Below are positions 49,765 through 59,829 of a stretch of DNA of 64,000 bases, one piece after another. The DNA lies in contig CAUYUJ010015746.1 of NCBI GenBank assembly GCA_963575745.1, forward strand, positions 52,501 through 116,500, read 5' to 3'. Each line of letters starts with the position of its first letter. Within the stretch, counting starts at the first letter, position 1. This stretch comes from Prorocentrum cordatum (taxonomy: Eukaryota > Sar > Dinophyceae > Prorocentrales > Prorocentraceae). The notes beneath the pieces were generated by a model, which worked only from the letters and a program-made list of their open reading frames with translations, was not told the origin of the DNA and did no database searches. The position numbers were made by a program, and so were the translations under genes.

Positions 49765-52700
49765 TTATTTGCAGAGCGCCGGTCTGTCCTTCCTCTGGAA
49801 CTCGTACTTCGTGAACGCCTCTACCAACGACCTCCGCCAGCAGCGCTCGCACTGGTCTCGTGGCATTAGTTCCGCCTCCCATTCATCCCAATCGAAGCTC
49901 TCCCCTCGTAGCACCTGCAGCAGTTTTTTCGCGCCCTCCATCTCACCTGCGTTGTACGGTCTCCTGTCAAAAGGCCGGAAAATCAGAAGGTCCTGTCGCC
50001 TGCGCACGCGCGCGATGGCAACGTGCCTGGACATCCAACTCACGCCGCGCCCTCTTTCAAGGTCAGCTATCACTGCGGCCACGGTCCGGCCCTGCGCAGA
50101 GCGCGCCGTCACTGCCAAAGACGGGGTTATCATAAACTGCGTGCGCTTCACACTCAACACTGGATGTTTCCGATACCCGCCCAAGAACCATTGCCGCCCT
50201 TTCGATGGGAAGATCGGATACAGCCCTGGCTCCCACCCTGGCAGGTGCCACTCCTTCGTCTGGAAGTTCAACACTATCACTCTCGGTAGATGCAACAACA
50301 CTTCCTCGTCTTCATCCCCAGTGACCTCGTCCTCGTGCAACGCCCATCCATGGATCGTCGCTGTACGCCCCCGCAGGGGCTTCTTCTTTGATCGGTCCAA
50401 GTGATCTCCCAAAGCCACGGGCATCCCTTTGGCCAGTGGCAGCCACCCGGGCAGGCTTGCACACTCCTTCTCGTGGTACCCCAACCAACGTACCTTATCC
50501 TCCACCGTGCACGGCCGCCTCTGTTCCCCCCCATGGCAAGGGCGGTCCCTGGCTGCGACCCAGAGCAACTGTTCTCCTCGCTCTTTGGCCCACTGTACAG
50601 CTCTCTGCTTCCCGACGTGGCAACGACTGTCCTGGTTCGCATAAATGGCGACAGCTTCTACAAATGTCTCCTCCCGAAACCGCGCGTCTTCTGCCGACGT
50701 CGCGACGAGCTTCCTCTTGCCCCGCTCACTTTTGCAAGCCTCGCACTCTAACTCGTTGCGCATCGCAATTGCATCTCTGTCTTCGACACAACGCGCTTTC
50801 CCGCGCGCCGGTGCCCCGTTCACCCGCGACCCCGGAACATCCGTCGGTCTGCCATGCAAAAAATTGCGCGTGCGTTCGGACAACTTTCCTCGGCGAAACT
50901 CGCCCTGCACTCCAAGAAACCAGTCGTCCTGGTCTTCCACGCGCTTGCACTCCGTCAACTCCGTCATTCCCTGCACTGCACCATCGCCACCCGCTCCCCA
51001 AAAGATATGCTGTCCGTGGTCCTCTGTGGCACCCGGCGCGTATTTCCTCGCTTTTTTCAAATACGACGTGGGAAGCGCATTAATGGCTGTCCCAGATGGC
51101 GGCTCCAATTGATAGAAATCCCCGCAGAACAGCACATTCACGCCCCCGAAGGGCCTGGTGACGCCGTCTTGACCTACCTTCGTGTCGCTTGCAGCTGACA
51201 TGCACGACCGCAAGTGTGAGTCTAGCTCTGCAATGAAGTTCGCGCTGACCATGCTCACCTCGTCCACAATCAGCCACTTCCACTGTGACATGCGCTGCGC
51301 TGCTTGCTCGTTCTTCGTTTTCTTCTTTGTCTCTGCGTTGGCATCGCCCGCCGCGTCCTTCTCTTTCGTTTTGTTCACACCGAGCCCAAATGCACTGTGA
51401 ATCGTATTCCCGTCGAGAGCTGACGCGTTTGTAGCCTGCAACGCTGCCACCTGGAAATCTATGCCGTGCGTCCACCCCAGCTCTTTTTCGAACAGCTCCT
51501 TCCGGATCTTGTCCATGACGAAACTCTTCCCAGTCCCCGGGCCACCATGCAACATCCACACGAAGGGCTGCGCATCAGAACCGCTCTGGCCTGTTTTCTT
51601 GCCGCTCGCGGACCTCCCGAATTCTTGCGCCAACACGCGATCTGCCACCTTCTCAACGACGCTACGCTGTCCCGCGTTCAACCCGTTCTCCGCAAGCCCT
51701 TCCCTCCATCTCCGCACACTTGACGCTGTTGCTTTCTTGGCCGCCACCACCCCTGGGGCACCTTCCTCCCCGCCCGCGCCGCTGCCTTCTGCGGCCCTCG
51801 ACGCCGCGGCCACCGCTTGCGCTTTCTGCACCTCCGCGTCATCCCAACTCAACACGCCGCCCCCTCCGCGTTTCTCGCGCTTTCCGTTCATCCGACCAGT
51901 GCTCGCGCCCCACGCGGCGGCGCCCCTGGCCATGGCCTCCCGGCTCCTCTCCTTTTCGCACTCCGCATCTACATTTGTCCGCCTGTCCTCTTTCTCCATG
52001 GACGTACCTCCCGCATGCGTCTTCCGCCTTGTCGCCGCGTCGACAATTCTCGGATCCAGTTCTTCATCGCTGTGCAGCTCGTCCTCGTGTTTGACCAGGT
52101 CTTCGTCCGTGACTGGTCGCAGATCCACCACGCCCATGTAGTTCTGCACGTGCCTCTTTGTTTCTTCACATGGCATGCCTTTCTTTAACCACTCCAATGA
52201 CGCCTCCGCCCACGACCCCTGCGCTCCGCGGAAGTCCCGCAGGTGCGGCACTCCACATTCGACGTCGTCACGCAGCGTGAACGCCCGAAAATATACCATC
52301 AACAAAAGCCCGTTCCTATCCTCCTGCCCCGCTCCGTGCTTCGGCTGCGGCGCTCCATGAAAACTGGGGTTCCTCGGGCGCTCGTTCCGCACCAGCACCC
52401 ACGTGTGCCTCAGAGTTTCCAACTCCGGAACATCCGGGAATGGTACCCACGAAGAACTCCCCCATCCCTCCTTGATCACATAATCCACTCCGGCTTTCAA
52501 TTGGGGTCCAGCCTGCGCACCGCCTTCGTCAGTATCCGCTCTCTGCTGGTCTGCTTCGCGGACCTTCTGCATCCCGGACAGCGTCAGCTCCGCCTGGTAC
52601 TCATTGCTGGCCGCGGCTGCCAGCTCTGCTCCGCTGCGGGGAAACGCTGCCAACACGATGCGCCAATCTCGCAAGTACTCATACAACGATAGGTGTGCCA

Positions 52701-54105
52701 AGTCGGGCGCACCAGGAGCGTCAAGCGGGCGCATGCCATACAAGTACACTGGACTCTTAGACACAATTCGAACCTTTTTCGGCCCTTCTCGTTTGTCCGC
52801 TTCCAGAATCCCCGACGCTGCTACGGTAACACCGTCCCCGTCAGCACAGAGCCGCTCCGCCATACGCACGGCTTCTGCTCCCGGGATCATGGCAGTCTTC
52901 GCAGTCTTGATACTCTCGGCACCCGTCACGTCTCTGGGGTCTCGGTACGCTCGCAGATTCGCACTTTCCTGCGCTGACCGCACCACGCCTCTCCCGTGCA
53001 TGTCACTCAGGAACCTCTTCATGTGCCTGTTCGCCCGGTACGCCGAGGCCCTGTCTTTCGTCTGCTCCGCCAGCGCGTGGTGGCCCTTTTTAATCTCCCT
53101 CGCCTCGTTGAACGACGGGGCACACCGCTTGCACTGATAGTCCGCCGCATACCCCGCTGCTGCATTCTGCGCTCTTTGCGCTGCCAGAACCATGTCGACG
53201 GGTCGATCCGTCTCCCAGCACCGCTCTTCGCACACACACACACACACACACACACACCTATCGTGCGTCGCTTCCGTCACTGGGATCCTGTGCGGAATCT
53301 GCAAATCGCTCTTAAAATTCAATCCTGCCGCGCCGCTTAGCATCGCTGGTAGCGTGCCGTTCAGGTTATCTTCGTTCATGGGCCCGTGCAGGCACCCTGT
53401 CATGTTCCTCCTCCCTGCTCGCGGCATGTCACGCTTTCTCAAAAACCCTTCGCGCAACACCACTGCGCGATCTATGAGCCACGACGTGCGCGGGAAAAAG
53501 CTTTTGCACTGCGTCATGTCGTCTTTCCTCTGACAATGTGCCAACGGTACCACGCTCTGCAAACGCTTGCTCCACTGGTGCGCGTGGTTCTGTCGAAACT
53601 CCTGCCCCTTTTGCACCCAGACGCCGAGGTACTCTTGTAGCCAGGTTCGCCCTTCCTCGTTGCCCTTGTCTCCGTCTCCTGTTTTCCCATTGCCGCTCGT
53701 TGATTCCCTACCGCCGCCTTCCGTCTCTGCAAACCCATTCGTCTGGCCGCTGTGTAAGTACTCCGGCGCTGCGACCAGCTCTGTGGTCTCGCGGTACGCG
53801 GGCCATGCCTTCTCCACCTCCGTTTTCCTATCCCTCCAGCCTTCTACGTCGGAGTAGTCTTGACGACTCGCGTTTCGCTTGTACCTCTTGTACTCTTCTA
53901 CCAGCCCCTTCAGAAAATCTGTCGGCACCTGTAGCAGTTCGTGCAAGGGGGTATACTGGTGCAAACACTGAACGAAGACTTGCACTTGCACTTGCACGTG
54001 CCAGGGGCCCACGAAAGCGGCGACAGCGTCGCAGATCGCAGCCCCCCAAGGACGGCGACGTGCCCTGATGGCCTGCATAAGACAAGCCTCCGTCGGGCCT
54101 CCCAT
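49765..54105 (-). CDS. PIF1-like helicase of a Helitron-like element
   Basis: About 1446 codons from the first ATG (54105); the frame is open to 54267 but begins there with GTG. The N-terminal half has a Cys/His-rich segment (PLAHCQRKDDMTQCKSFFPR; GCLHGPMNEDN) and a GYAADYQCKR block that loosely resembles the Y-x3-Y-x2-K motif of Helitron Rep proteins. No clear HUH motif was found. The C-terminal half is a superfamily 1B helicase: Walker A GGPGTGKS (about 51545), Walker B LIVDEVSM (about 51270), motif III LFCGDFYQLEPP, a late ITPSLAVTARSAQG segment and VAIARVRRRQDLLIF. It would unwind DNA using ATP, presumably in rolling-circle transposition (inference). A (CA)n microsatellite at 53231-53257 lies in frame as Val-Cys repeats. 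The frame ends at TAA 49765-49767 between the cysteines of a CX2C pair, suggesting a premature stop. Confidence 0.8.
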   Translation of the reverse strand: MGGPTEACLMQAIRARRRPWGAAICDAVAAFVGPWHVQVQVQVFVQCLHQYTPLHELLQVPTDFLKGLVEEYKRYKRNASRQDYSDVEGWRDRKTEVEKAWPAYRETTELVAAPEYLHSGQTNGFAETEGGGRESTSGNGKTGDGDKGNEEGRTWLQEYLGVWVQKGQEFRQNHAHQWSKRLQSVVPLAHCQRKDDMTQCKSFFPRTSWLIDRAVVLREGFLRKRDMPRAGRRNMTGCLHGPMNEDNLNGTLPAMLSGAAGLNFKSDLQIPHRIPVTEATHDRCVCVCVCVCEERCWETDRPVDMVLAAQRAQNAAAGYAADYQCKRCAPSFNEAREIKKGHHALAEQTKDRASAYRANRHMKRFLSDMHGRGVVRSAQESANLRAYRDPRDVTGAESIKTAKTAMIPGAEAVRMAERLCADGDGVTVAASGILEADKREGPKKVRIVSKSPVYLYGMRPLDAPGAPDLAHLSLYEYLRDWRIVLAAFPRSGAELAAAASNEYQAELTLSGMQKVREADQQRADTDEGGAQAGPQLKAGVDYVIKEGWGSSSWVPFPDVPELETLRHTWVLVRNERPRNPSFHGAPQPKHGAGQEDRNGLLLMVYFRAFTLRDDVECGVPHLRDFRGAQGSWAEASLEWLKKGMPCEETKRHVQNYMGVVDLRPVTDEDLVKHEDELHSDEELDPRIVDAATRRKTHAGGTSMEKEDRRTNVDAECEKERSREAMARGAAAWGASTGRMNGKREKRGGGGVLSWDDAEVQKAQAVAAASRAAEGSGAGGEEGAPGVVAAKKATASSVRRWREGLAENGLNAGQRSVVEKVADRVLAQEFGRSASGKKTGQSGSDAQPFVWMLHGGPGTGKSFVMDKIRKELFEKELGWTHGIDFQVAALQATNASALDGNTIHSAFGLGVNKTKEKDAAGDANAETKKKTKNEQAAQRMSQWKWLIVDEVSMVSANFIAELDSHLRSCMSAASDTKVGQDGVTRPFGGVNVLFCGDFYQLEPPSGTAINALPTSYLKKARKYAPGATEDHGQHIFWGAGGDGAVQGMTELTECKRVEDQDDWFLGVQGEFRRGKLSERTRNFLHGRPTDVPGSRVNGAPARGKARCVEDRDAIAMRNELECEACKSERGKRKLVATSAEDARFREETFVEAVAIYANQDSRCHVGKQRAVQWAKERGEQLLWVAARDRPCHGGEQRRPCTVEDKVRWLGYHEKECASLPGWLPLAKGMPVALGDHLDRSKKKPLRGRTATIHGWALHEDEVTGDEDEEVLLHLPRVIVLNFQTKEWHLPGWEPGLYPIFPSKGRQWFLGGYRKHPVLSVKRTQFMITPSLAVTARSAQGRTVAAVIADLERGRGVSWMSRHVAIARVRRRQDLLIFRPFDRRPYNAGEMEGAKKLLQVLRGESFDWDEWEAELMPRDQCERCWRRSLVEAFTKYEFQRKDRPALCK

Positions 54106-54165
54106 GAGCCCACGAGAGTGGCGCCGATTTCGCAGAGCACAGCCCCCCAGGGCCAGGGAAGTCTT
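54007..54165. repeat. Two diverged copies of a 55-60 bp segment
   Basis: GGGCCCACGAAAGCGGCG...GCAGCCCCCCAAGGAC (about 54006-54055) and GAGCCCACGAGAGTGGCG...CACAGCCCCCCAGGGC (about 54106-54163) are imperfect direct repeats at the helicase 5' end, possibly subterminal repeats of the element. Confidence 0.55.
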
Positions 54166-54267
54166 ATGATAACCTGGGCGCGGCACCCTTCTGGTGGGCC
54201 TCCGTATCCTCTTGGTACCCAGCGCACACGGGACAAGAAGATTGGGGGGCGGGAGAAGGAGGTGCAC

Positions 54268-54775
54268 GCCACAATGCTCTACTCAAAACAAATACCTCAA
54301 CCGCCAGAGGGCCGGGTAGAAAGAGCGAGCCACATGGCTCCACTCCACCCCTACGGAATTTCAGGGGGCAGACGTCGAAACCAAGGTTTGCGGAAGTTCT
54401 CGCTCACTCCTGGGAATGATGTCGCCCCGGAATGCTTTCCAACAGAGTGCGTCGCCGAGCGCGTTCAAAGCGGATCTGAATCGGGGCACACGGCTGCTGC
54501 AGCCCGAGGTATGACCCGAAAACCGTCAGTCACACAAGTGGGATGAAGAGTGATGGGGAGGGTGTAAACTAAAGCGATCTGGAAGAAGCAGGTCATCTGT
54601 GGATACCTCTTCTATGGCTGGGTGCGTCTTCGACCTTTGGAGGGGTTGCTTGGGGCGAACTTGGGATCCTTTTGAAGACTTGCGGACTTTCCTTCGGCTG
54701 GCTGCCCGCGCCTTCAAATTCTGAAGAAGCGCTGTTGAACAGCTTCGGCACCACCGTGCACCATATCTGCAATCG
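54268..54775. other. No gene recognised upstream of the helicase
   Basis: No spliced leader, element terminus or target duplication was recognised. A 104-codon minus frame (54526-54840) shares the short peptide TLPDRTWHFSTRQRARGY with NLPDSIWHSTTPQRAKGH encoded near 20910-20970, through the repeat at 54776. Confidence 0.45.
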
Positions 54776-54856
54776 TACCCCCTGGCACGTTGACGCGTGC
54801 TAAAATGCCAAGTTCTGTCTGGTAGGGTTTCTGTAACCATGCTAAGGGCCCCCTGC
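54776..54856 (+). repeat. Dispersed repeat, second copy of 20904-20991
   Basis: CCTGGCACGTTGACGCGTG through TCTGTCTGGTAGGG to GGGCCCC. This is the uninterrupted counterpart of the Copia insertion site. Confidence 0.6.
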
Positions 54857-54904
54857 CCTCATGGCACGCACACATGCCCATGCACCGCCCCCTGTTTTCG
54901 AGGC

Positions 54905-55500
54905 TCTAACGGTACCCAGACACGTCCCTGCCGCTCTCCAAGGCGTCCAAGACGCCCAGGATGGCATCCCACACGGACCTGGGAGGCTACCAAAGCCGCC
55001 AAGATGGCCCACGATGCCTCCGAGACGGCCCACGAGGCCCCAAAAAGCCCCAACGGCGCTCCAAGAGGACCCCCAAGAAATCCCCAAGAGGGCCCAAGAG
55101 ACAAAAACAATTGATTTTCATTATGTTTGTCAATGTTTATCACGTTGTCGCCTTTTCGAGTTCCGACACTCCAAGACAGCTCCAGGGGCCCCCAAGAGCG
55201 CCCCATGATGGCCCGAGAGTCTTCCGAGAAGGTCTCTAGACGTCCCAAGAGGGCCTCAGAAGAGCCTCACAGGCGCCCATGACACGCAACATTGCCCCCA
55301 GACAGGCCCAAGAGAGGCCCAAGAGGGGGAACATACACCGACAATTCGATCCTTCTGCCCGAAGAGTCCCCCAGGAGGCCCCAAGAGGCGTCCGAGAAGC
55401 CCCAAGGGGACCCCGAGAGGCCCCCAACAACCCCCAAACAGCCCCAAAGAGGCCGCAAAGCTGCCTCCAATAAGCTCCCGGGAGGCCTCCCACGATATCC
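54905..55500 (+). repeat. CCAAGAGGCC-type array, copy 4
   Basis: CCAAGAGG/CCAAGACGG units with core 1 at about 55095-55170 (TTTTCATTATGTTTGTCAATG, GTCGCCTTTTCGAG, CGACACTCCAAGAC) and core 2 at about 55328-55365 (GAACATACACCGACAATTCG). It has the same layout as 47530-48130. Confidence 0.75.
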
Positions 55501-56559
55501 CAACGAACATCCCAGATGCTTCCGGTACCCTCTCGAACAATCGCCACCGAGCCTGGCGGACTGCCACGGTGGCGGGACTTGCCGCAGGCAGCTGGATTAA
55601 GGTGGGCCCCCCTCTCCTGGAAATCTCTTGGACCTCCTGGGCCGCTTTTGGGGGCCAAGTGCAGTCCTCTGGAACCCTTCTTGGGACCCCCGTGATACCT
55701 TTTGGCTTGAGCCGAGCTGGAACCCTTGGAGTGATACCAAGGACTACTCCGCGCCGGAGCCATCTTTTTGAGCAGCCCTGCAGACTCTCAAAGACCACAA
55801 AGACCCGAAGAGAGCACGGTGGCGGTCTGGGCCGAATCAAAGCCACCACATGTCGCCGCCGCTTACACGCCGCGAAGCCCGTCTCTCATGGGTACTGGGG
55901 CACGTGGCGACGGCACCTGGCTCTCATGGGAGCTCGAAACTGCCGCGCAAAGTTCGGCACCGGTGACAACAGTCTGGCACCTTTTCGACTTCTGGACGGC
56001 GCCTGGCGATTGAAGATGGCTGCCAGTATGAGTCCAAGTGGCCACAGAGACCCCCAGAGAGGAGTCGAGAGCCCTTTACTCCGTCTGTTCACTGCCACAA
56101 CCTACTCATCATACTGATCGATCGTCTCTGATCCATCATCTTGCGACTCCTCCCCCATTCACCTCCTCATCATCATGATCGTCGTCGTGATCATCATCAC
56201 CGTTATCACCACCACCGCCGTCGTCAGCATCATCATCATCACCATCATCCGCGAACTCCTCGTCATCGTTTCCCCACTTCATCCATCCTCATCGTCCTGC
56301 TCATGATCACCATCATCGCCAGCATCATCAGCATCATCATCATCACCGTCATACGCATCATCAGCATGAACATCCTCGTCATCATCGTCGTCTGGAACGG
56401 TTCGTAGACATGCTACTGTGCTGACCTTCTGAGACAGGATGGCGGGTGGGAGTGAGGGAGACGGCCAGCAGGCGGAATGGATAGCTTGACCCCTGCCCGC
56501 CCGCTAGCCGTCACGCTCACTTTTGGCGTAACCATCTCCCCCTTGCCAATGGTCGTCGA
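55501..56559. other. No gene; CAT trinucleotide region at 56150-56395
   Basis: 55501-56140 has no recognisable coding region. 56150-56395 is an imperfect (CAT)n/(ATC)n tract. Confidence 0.6.
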
Positions 56560-56900
56560 AGCCTCAAGATAGCCTGAAGAGCACCCAGGGGGAACCGAAG
56601 AGGGGCTCAGGTGGCCCCAAACCAGGCGCAAGAGCGCCCCTAGAAGGCGATGCGTAGGCTATCGACGGGCAGCCCTGGTTGCAGCTCCCCCTCTTCACTC
56701 AACGTCGTACGTGATCGCCCCAAGAGGGCCAACGCGGCCCCCAGAAACATTGCAAAAAAAAACTCAAGAGGCGCCGAAAACGCACCAAAGAAGCTACCAA
56801 GAGGCAACAAAGGGGCCCGAAAGGGTCCCCCCGAGCTGCCAAGCGGCTCAAAATGTCACCTGAACCGCGGAGAAGTCGCCAAGATGCCTGAGTAGGCTCC
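56560..56900 (+). repeat. CCAAGAGGCC-type array, partial copy
   Basis: Units such as GCCCCAAGAGGGCC and CCAAGAGGCAAC, without the two cores seen in copies 3 and 4. Confidence 0.5.
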
Positions 56901-57401
56901 CCAAAAGCCCTCAAGAGATGTCCCAAGAACCTCCATGCATCCAGTAAACCACTGGCTTTTCTGTTCGCCAACCTCCTCTTTGTGCGCCTTTTTCCCCTTC
57001 CCTCTCTTTTCTCCCGCCTCCATCGCCTTCCCGCTTCGAATGATAACGACTGCCCCTCCTTGCTCCCGCACTTGCCTGATCGCACCAACTCGCATGGGCA
57101 TCGTTTCTAGATGAGCTGGTTGGGGCACGGGGCGCGTCAAGCACTTCTCCAATTGCTTTCCATTCGTGTCTGACGCTGTCATGAATGTGGCCCAAGCCAG
57201 ACTCCTGCCCCCCTTTGTCCCATCAACTCTGGGACACCGCTTGCTGAAAGAGATCAGCGCGCTCACCGCATGCGAGTCGTGAGACAGCACTCCCCGCACC
57301 GCCGACCCCCAAAACGGACCGTGCCCAAAACGGAACGGGAAACCCTGTCGCAGAAGGAACGAAATGGTTGACCAACAATTTCGCGCCTGTGCCTTGATCA
57401 C
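56856..57401 (-). CDS. Unrecognised open frame, possibly an exon or relic
   Basis: A 181-codon frame whose nominal start is GTG, so a true start or splice acceptor would lie elsewhere. The first 110 residues are of balanced composition and non-repetitive (LLRQGFPFRFGHGPFWG, SDTNGKQLEKCLTRPV, MRVGAIRQVREQGGAVVIIR). A Lys/Glu/Gly-rich stretch follows, and the last 40 residues are encoded by the CCAAGAGG repeat. No family is recognised. The composition contrast with neighbouring repeats is the only support. Confidence 0.25.
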   Translation of the reverse strand: MIKAQARNCWSTISFLLRQGFPFRFGHGPFWGSAVRGVLSHDSHAVSALISFSKRCPRVDGTKGGRSLAWATFMTASDTNGKQLEKCLTRPVPQPAHLETMPMRVGAIRQVREQGGAVVIIRSGKAMEAGEKRGKGKKAHKEEVGEQKSQWFTGCMEVLGTSLEGFWGAYSGILATSPRFR

Positions 57402-57539
57402 TGAGAACGGGCCAAGCGCCGCCTCACATCACAAGACACACTCGAGCCGCGTCCAGCCAAGGCAACGAATGCCCCCGACAACGCGACAAAACCTGTCGCG
57501 GGGGCCCGTGGCCCATACTGTCAATCTTTGCCTCCTGCT

Positions 57540-57870
57540 CATCCCTCCTCCCCCTCCTCCTCCTCCACCTCATCATCGTTCCTCCTCCTCCTCCTCTTCC
57601 TCCTCCCCCTCCCTCCCCCCTCCTCCTCCTCATCCTGCTGCTCTTCCTCCTCCTCCTCCTCCTCCTCCTCCTCCTCCCTCCTCCTCTTTCTCTTCCTCGT
57701 CATCCTCATCCTCATCCTCACCCTCATCTTCATCCTCCCCATCATCATCATCATCACCACCATCATCATCACCATCATCTTCCTCATCGTCGTCGCAATT
57801 GTCATTAACGTCGTCATCATCGTCATCATCAGCAGCATCACCATCGTCGTCATGGTCGCCGTCGTGTCAG
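57540..57870. repeat. TCC then CAT/ATC microsatellite tract
   Basis: (TCC)n at about 57540-57700 passes into (ATC)n-rich sequence to about 57870. Confidence 0.9.
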
Positions 57871-58214
57871 CAGGACCATCCTCGTCACCTGGCAACACAC
57901 TACCCGAAAGACTCCGACCATGATACTCCACAGTACTCCCGGACGGCATCCGCCGACACCCTTGAGATGTCACCGGCGTGCAACGTACTGCCCCGACTCC
58001 ACCACCCGAAAAGCCCCAAGGACGGCCACGGAACCCTCGGAGAGAACCCCCAAACACCCCGTGCATGCCTGATACCCCCCGCGACAAGGCCCCCCAAACG
58101 GCGTCCATGCGCGACGGCCCGCCCAACAGCACCCGAACACAATTCAAGGTCACCACCTGAATCTTTCCCGCAGCTTGCAAAGAAGCCGTGATAACGACCA
58201 CGCGGAAAAAAAAG
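57871..58214. other. No gene recognised
   Basis: Ordinary GC-rich DNA between the ATC tract and the repeat at 58215, with no domain in any frame. Confidence 0.45.
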
Positions 58215-58420
58215 GGGTCGGCGGATGTGGCGTAATCCTATAGAATCTCGACCCATTCCCCAGGACCAGTTTTTCATCCAGAATAGTTTTTTGACGGCCC
58301 CGGGGCCCGGCGAGGGCCTCTAGAGGTCGAAATCGGGGGAAAAAAAAACGCCGTCTTGATTTTTTCAAGACGTTGGATCTCGGGGTCTGTCTTGTACCTC
58401 GGTCCGACTGTTCCCCCCTC
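58215..58420 (-). repeat. Dispersed repeat with conserved peptide, copy 1
   Basis: Minus frames read RPLEALAGPRGRQ. GACGGCCCCGGGGCCCGGCG and the following AAGACG block match 63500-63690, where the same peptide is read. Confidence 0.6.
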
Positions 58421-58889
58421 CTGGGAAGAGGCAAGGAGGAACGCAGACTGGCGAGGAGAAGGGAGGAGGAGGAGGAGGAGGAGGAAGAGGAAGAGGAAAG
58501 GATGAGGCAGGAGGAGGAGGGGGACGAGGAGAAGGAGGAGGAGGAGGCGGAGGAGGAGGAGGGGGACGAGGAGGAGGAGAAGCATGAGCAGGAGGAGGAG
58601 GAGGAAGAGGAGGAGGCTGAGGCAGAGGAGGAGAAGCCGCCCCTGCGCGTGCGCGCGAAGGCCGCCTCGGCGCCCTCCTCGCCGGCCGCCTCGCCGTCGC
58701 ACAGGACCGCGGACTCGGCGGGCCGCGCGGAAGTCGAGCATCGAGTGACGAAGCTATTGAGGGGGGGGGAATGACGGGGGGAGGAGGAGGAGGAGGAGGA
58801 GGAGGAGGAGGAGGAGGAGGAGGAGGAAGAGGAGAAGGAGAAGGAGGAGGAGGAGGAGGAGGAGGAGGAGGAGAAGGAGGAGGAGGACC
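58421..58889. repeat. GGA microsatellites around a GC-rich island
   Basis: (GGA)n at about 58460-58640 and 58775-58885, with GC-rich sequence (GCGCGTGCGCGCGAAGG...) between them. Confidence 0.9.
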
Positions 58890-59745
58890 AGTGTGAATCC
58901 AAGGGACATCAGCGATATTGGAGTAAACCCTCCCTCCAAGCTCCCTCTTCATAGGCCCCATACAGCGGTTCATTTCCATTGAGGGAAGTGCCTCGTTGGA
59001 AGACAACCGTTTGAAGACATTGAAGCATGCCAAAACATTGTCCTCTGGATTTCCACGACATGACTGCTGCGTTTTGACGATCCTGAATCGTGCCAGAACG
59101 CCATTCCTAGGACTTCAGCACAGAGAATCAACAGAACCGCTGCGCCCGCATAATCCGGAATCTTTCCAAAACCCAAGTTCTGGTACGTTGATGATGGGAA
59201 TCCGTGAAACCCTTGCAATGTGTTAATCGAGTGTGCGCCGCGAGAAAGCGAGAAACGCATGTTGAAAACCACACGCCCTCAATCCGTGAATCTCTTGCAA
59301 ATGTTTAAAACGAATGTGCGCCGCGTTACAGCGAGAGCCACATTTCGAAAAGGAACCGCCCTCAATACGTGAAGCTCTTGTAAATTTCTAAAACGAATGT
59401 GCGCCGCGCTGGGGCGAGATACACATTTCGAAAAGGAACCGCCCTCAATCCGAGAAGCTCTTGCAAACTTTCAGAACGAATGTACGCCGCGCTAAGGCGA
59501 GAGCCACATTTTGAAAAGGAACCGCCCTAAATCCGTGAGGTTTTTCCAATGTCTTAATGCGCGCCGCGCTAAGGCGAGAGCCACATGTTGACAACCATCC
59601 GCCCTCCATCTGAGAAGCTGCTGTTTTTTGTATAAGTTTCCGAATCATAAATGGTGAGGAAATCTCAGGCGAAACGCCCGGCCCGCATTACAAACTGGCC
59701 TCGGAGTGCGACAGGGAGGAATTAATTACACGGAAAAGGAATGGA
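58890..59745 (+). repeat. 83-bp minisatellite composite, copy C
   Basis: The head (58890-59225) has CCTCCCTCCAAGCTCCC and CAACCGTTTGAAGACA. Five units have anchors at 59233, 59316, 59399, 59482 and 59559, an exact 83-bp period except the last. The tail (59600-59740) has GAAATCTCAGGCGAAACGCC and GTGCGACAGGGA. Copy D follows after a GGA run. Confidence 0.88.
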
Positions 59746-59829
59746 CGAGGAGGAGGAGGAGTAGCACAGAGGGAGTAAAGACGGGGTGGACGAGGAGGGG
59801 GAGGAGGAGAAGGAGGAGGAGGAGGGGGA

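Noticed and set aside
52970-53300. Helitron HUH rolling-circle motif in the helicase protein
   Set aside because: PHRIPVTEATH and HAHQW contain histidines but do not fit the HxH context; only the Y-x3-Y-x2-K-like block is suggestive, so Helitron identity is kept tentative.
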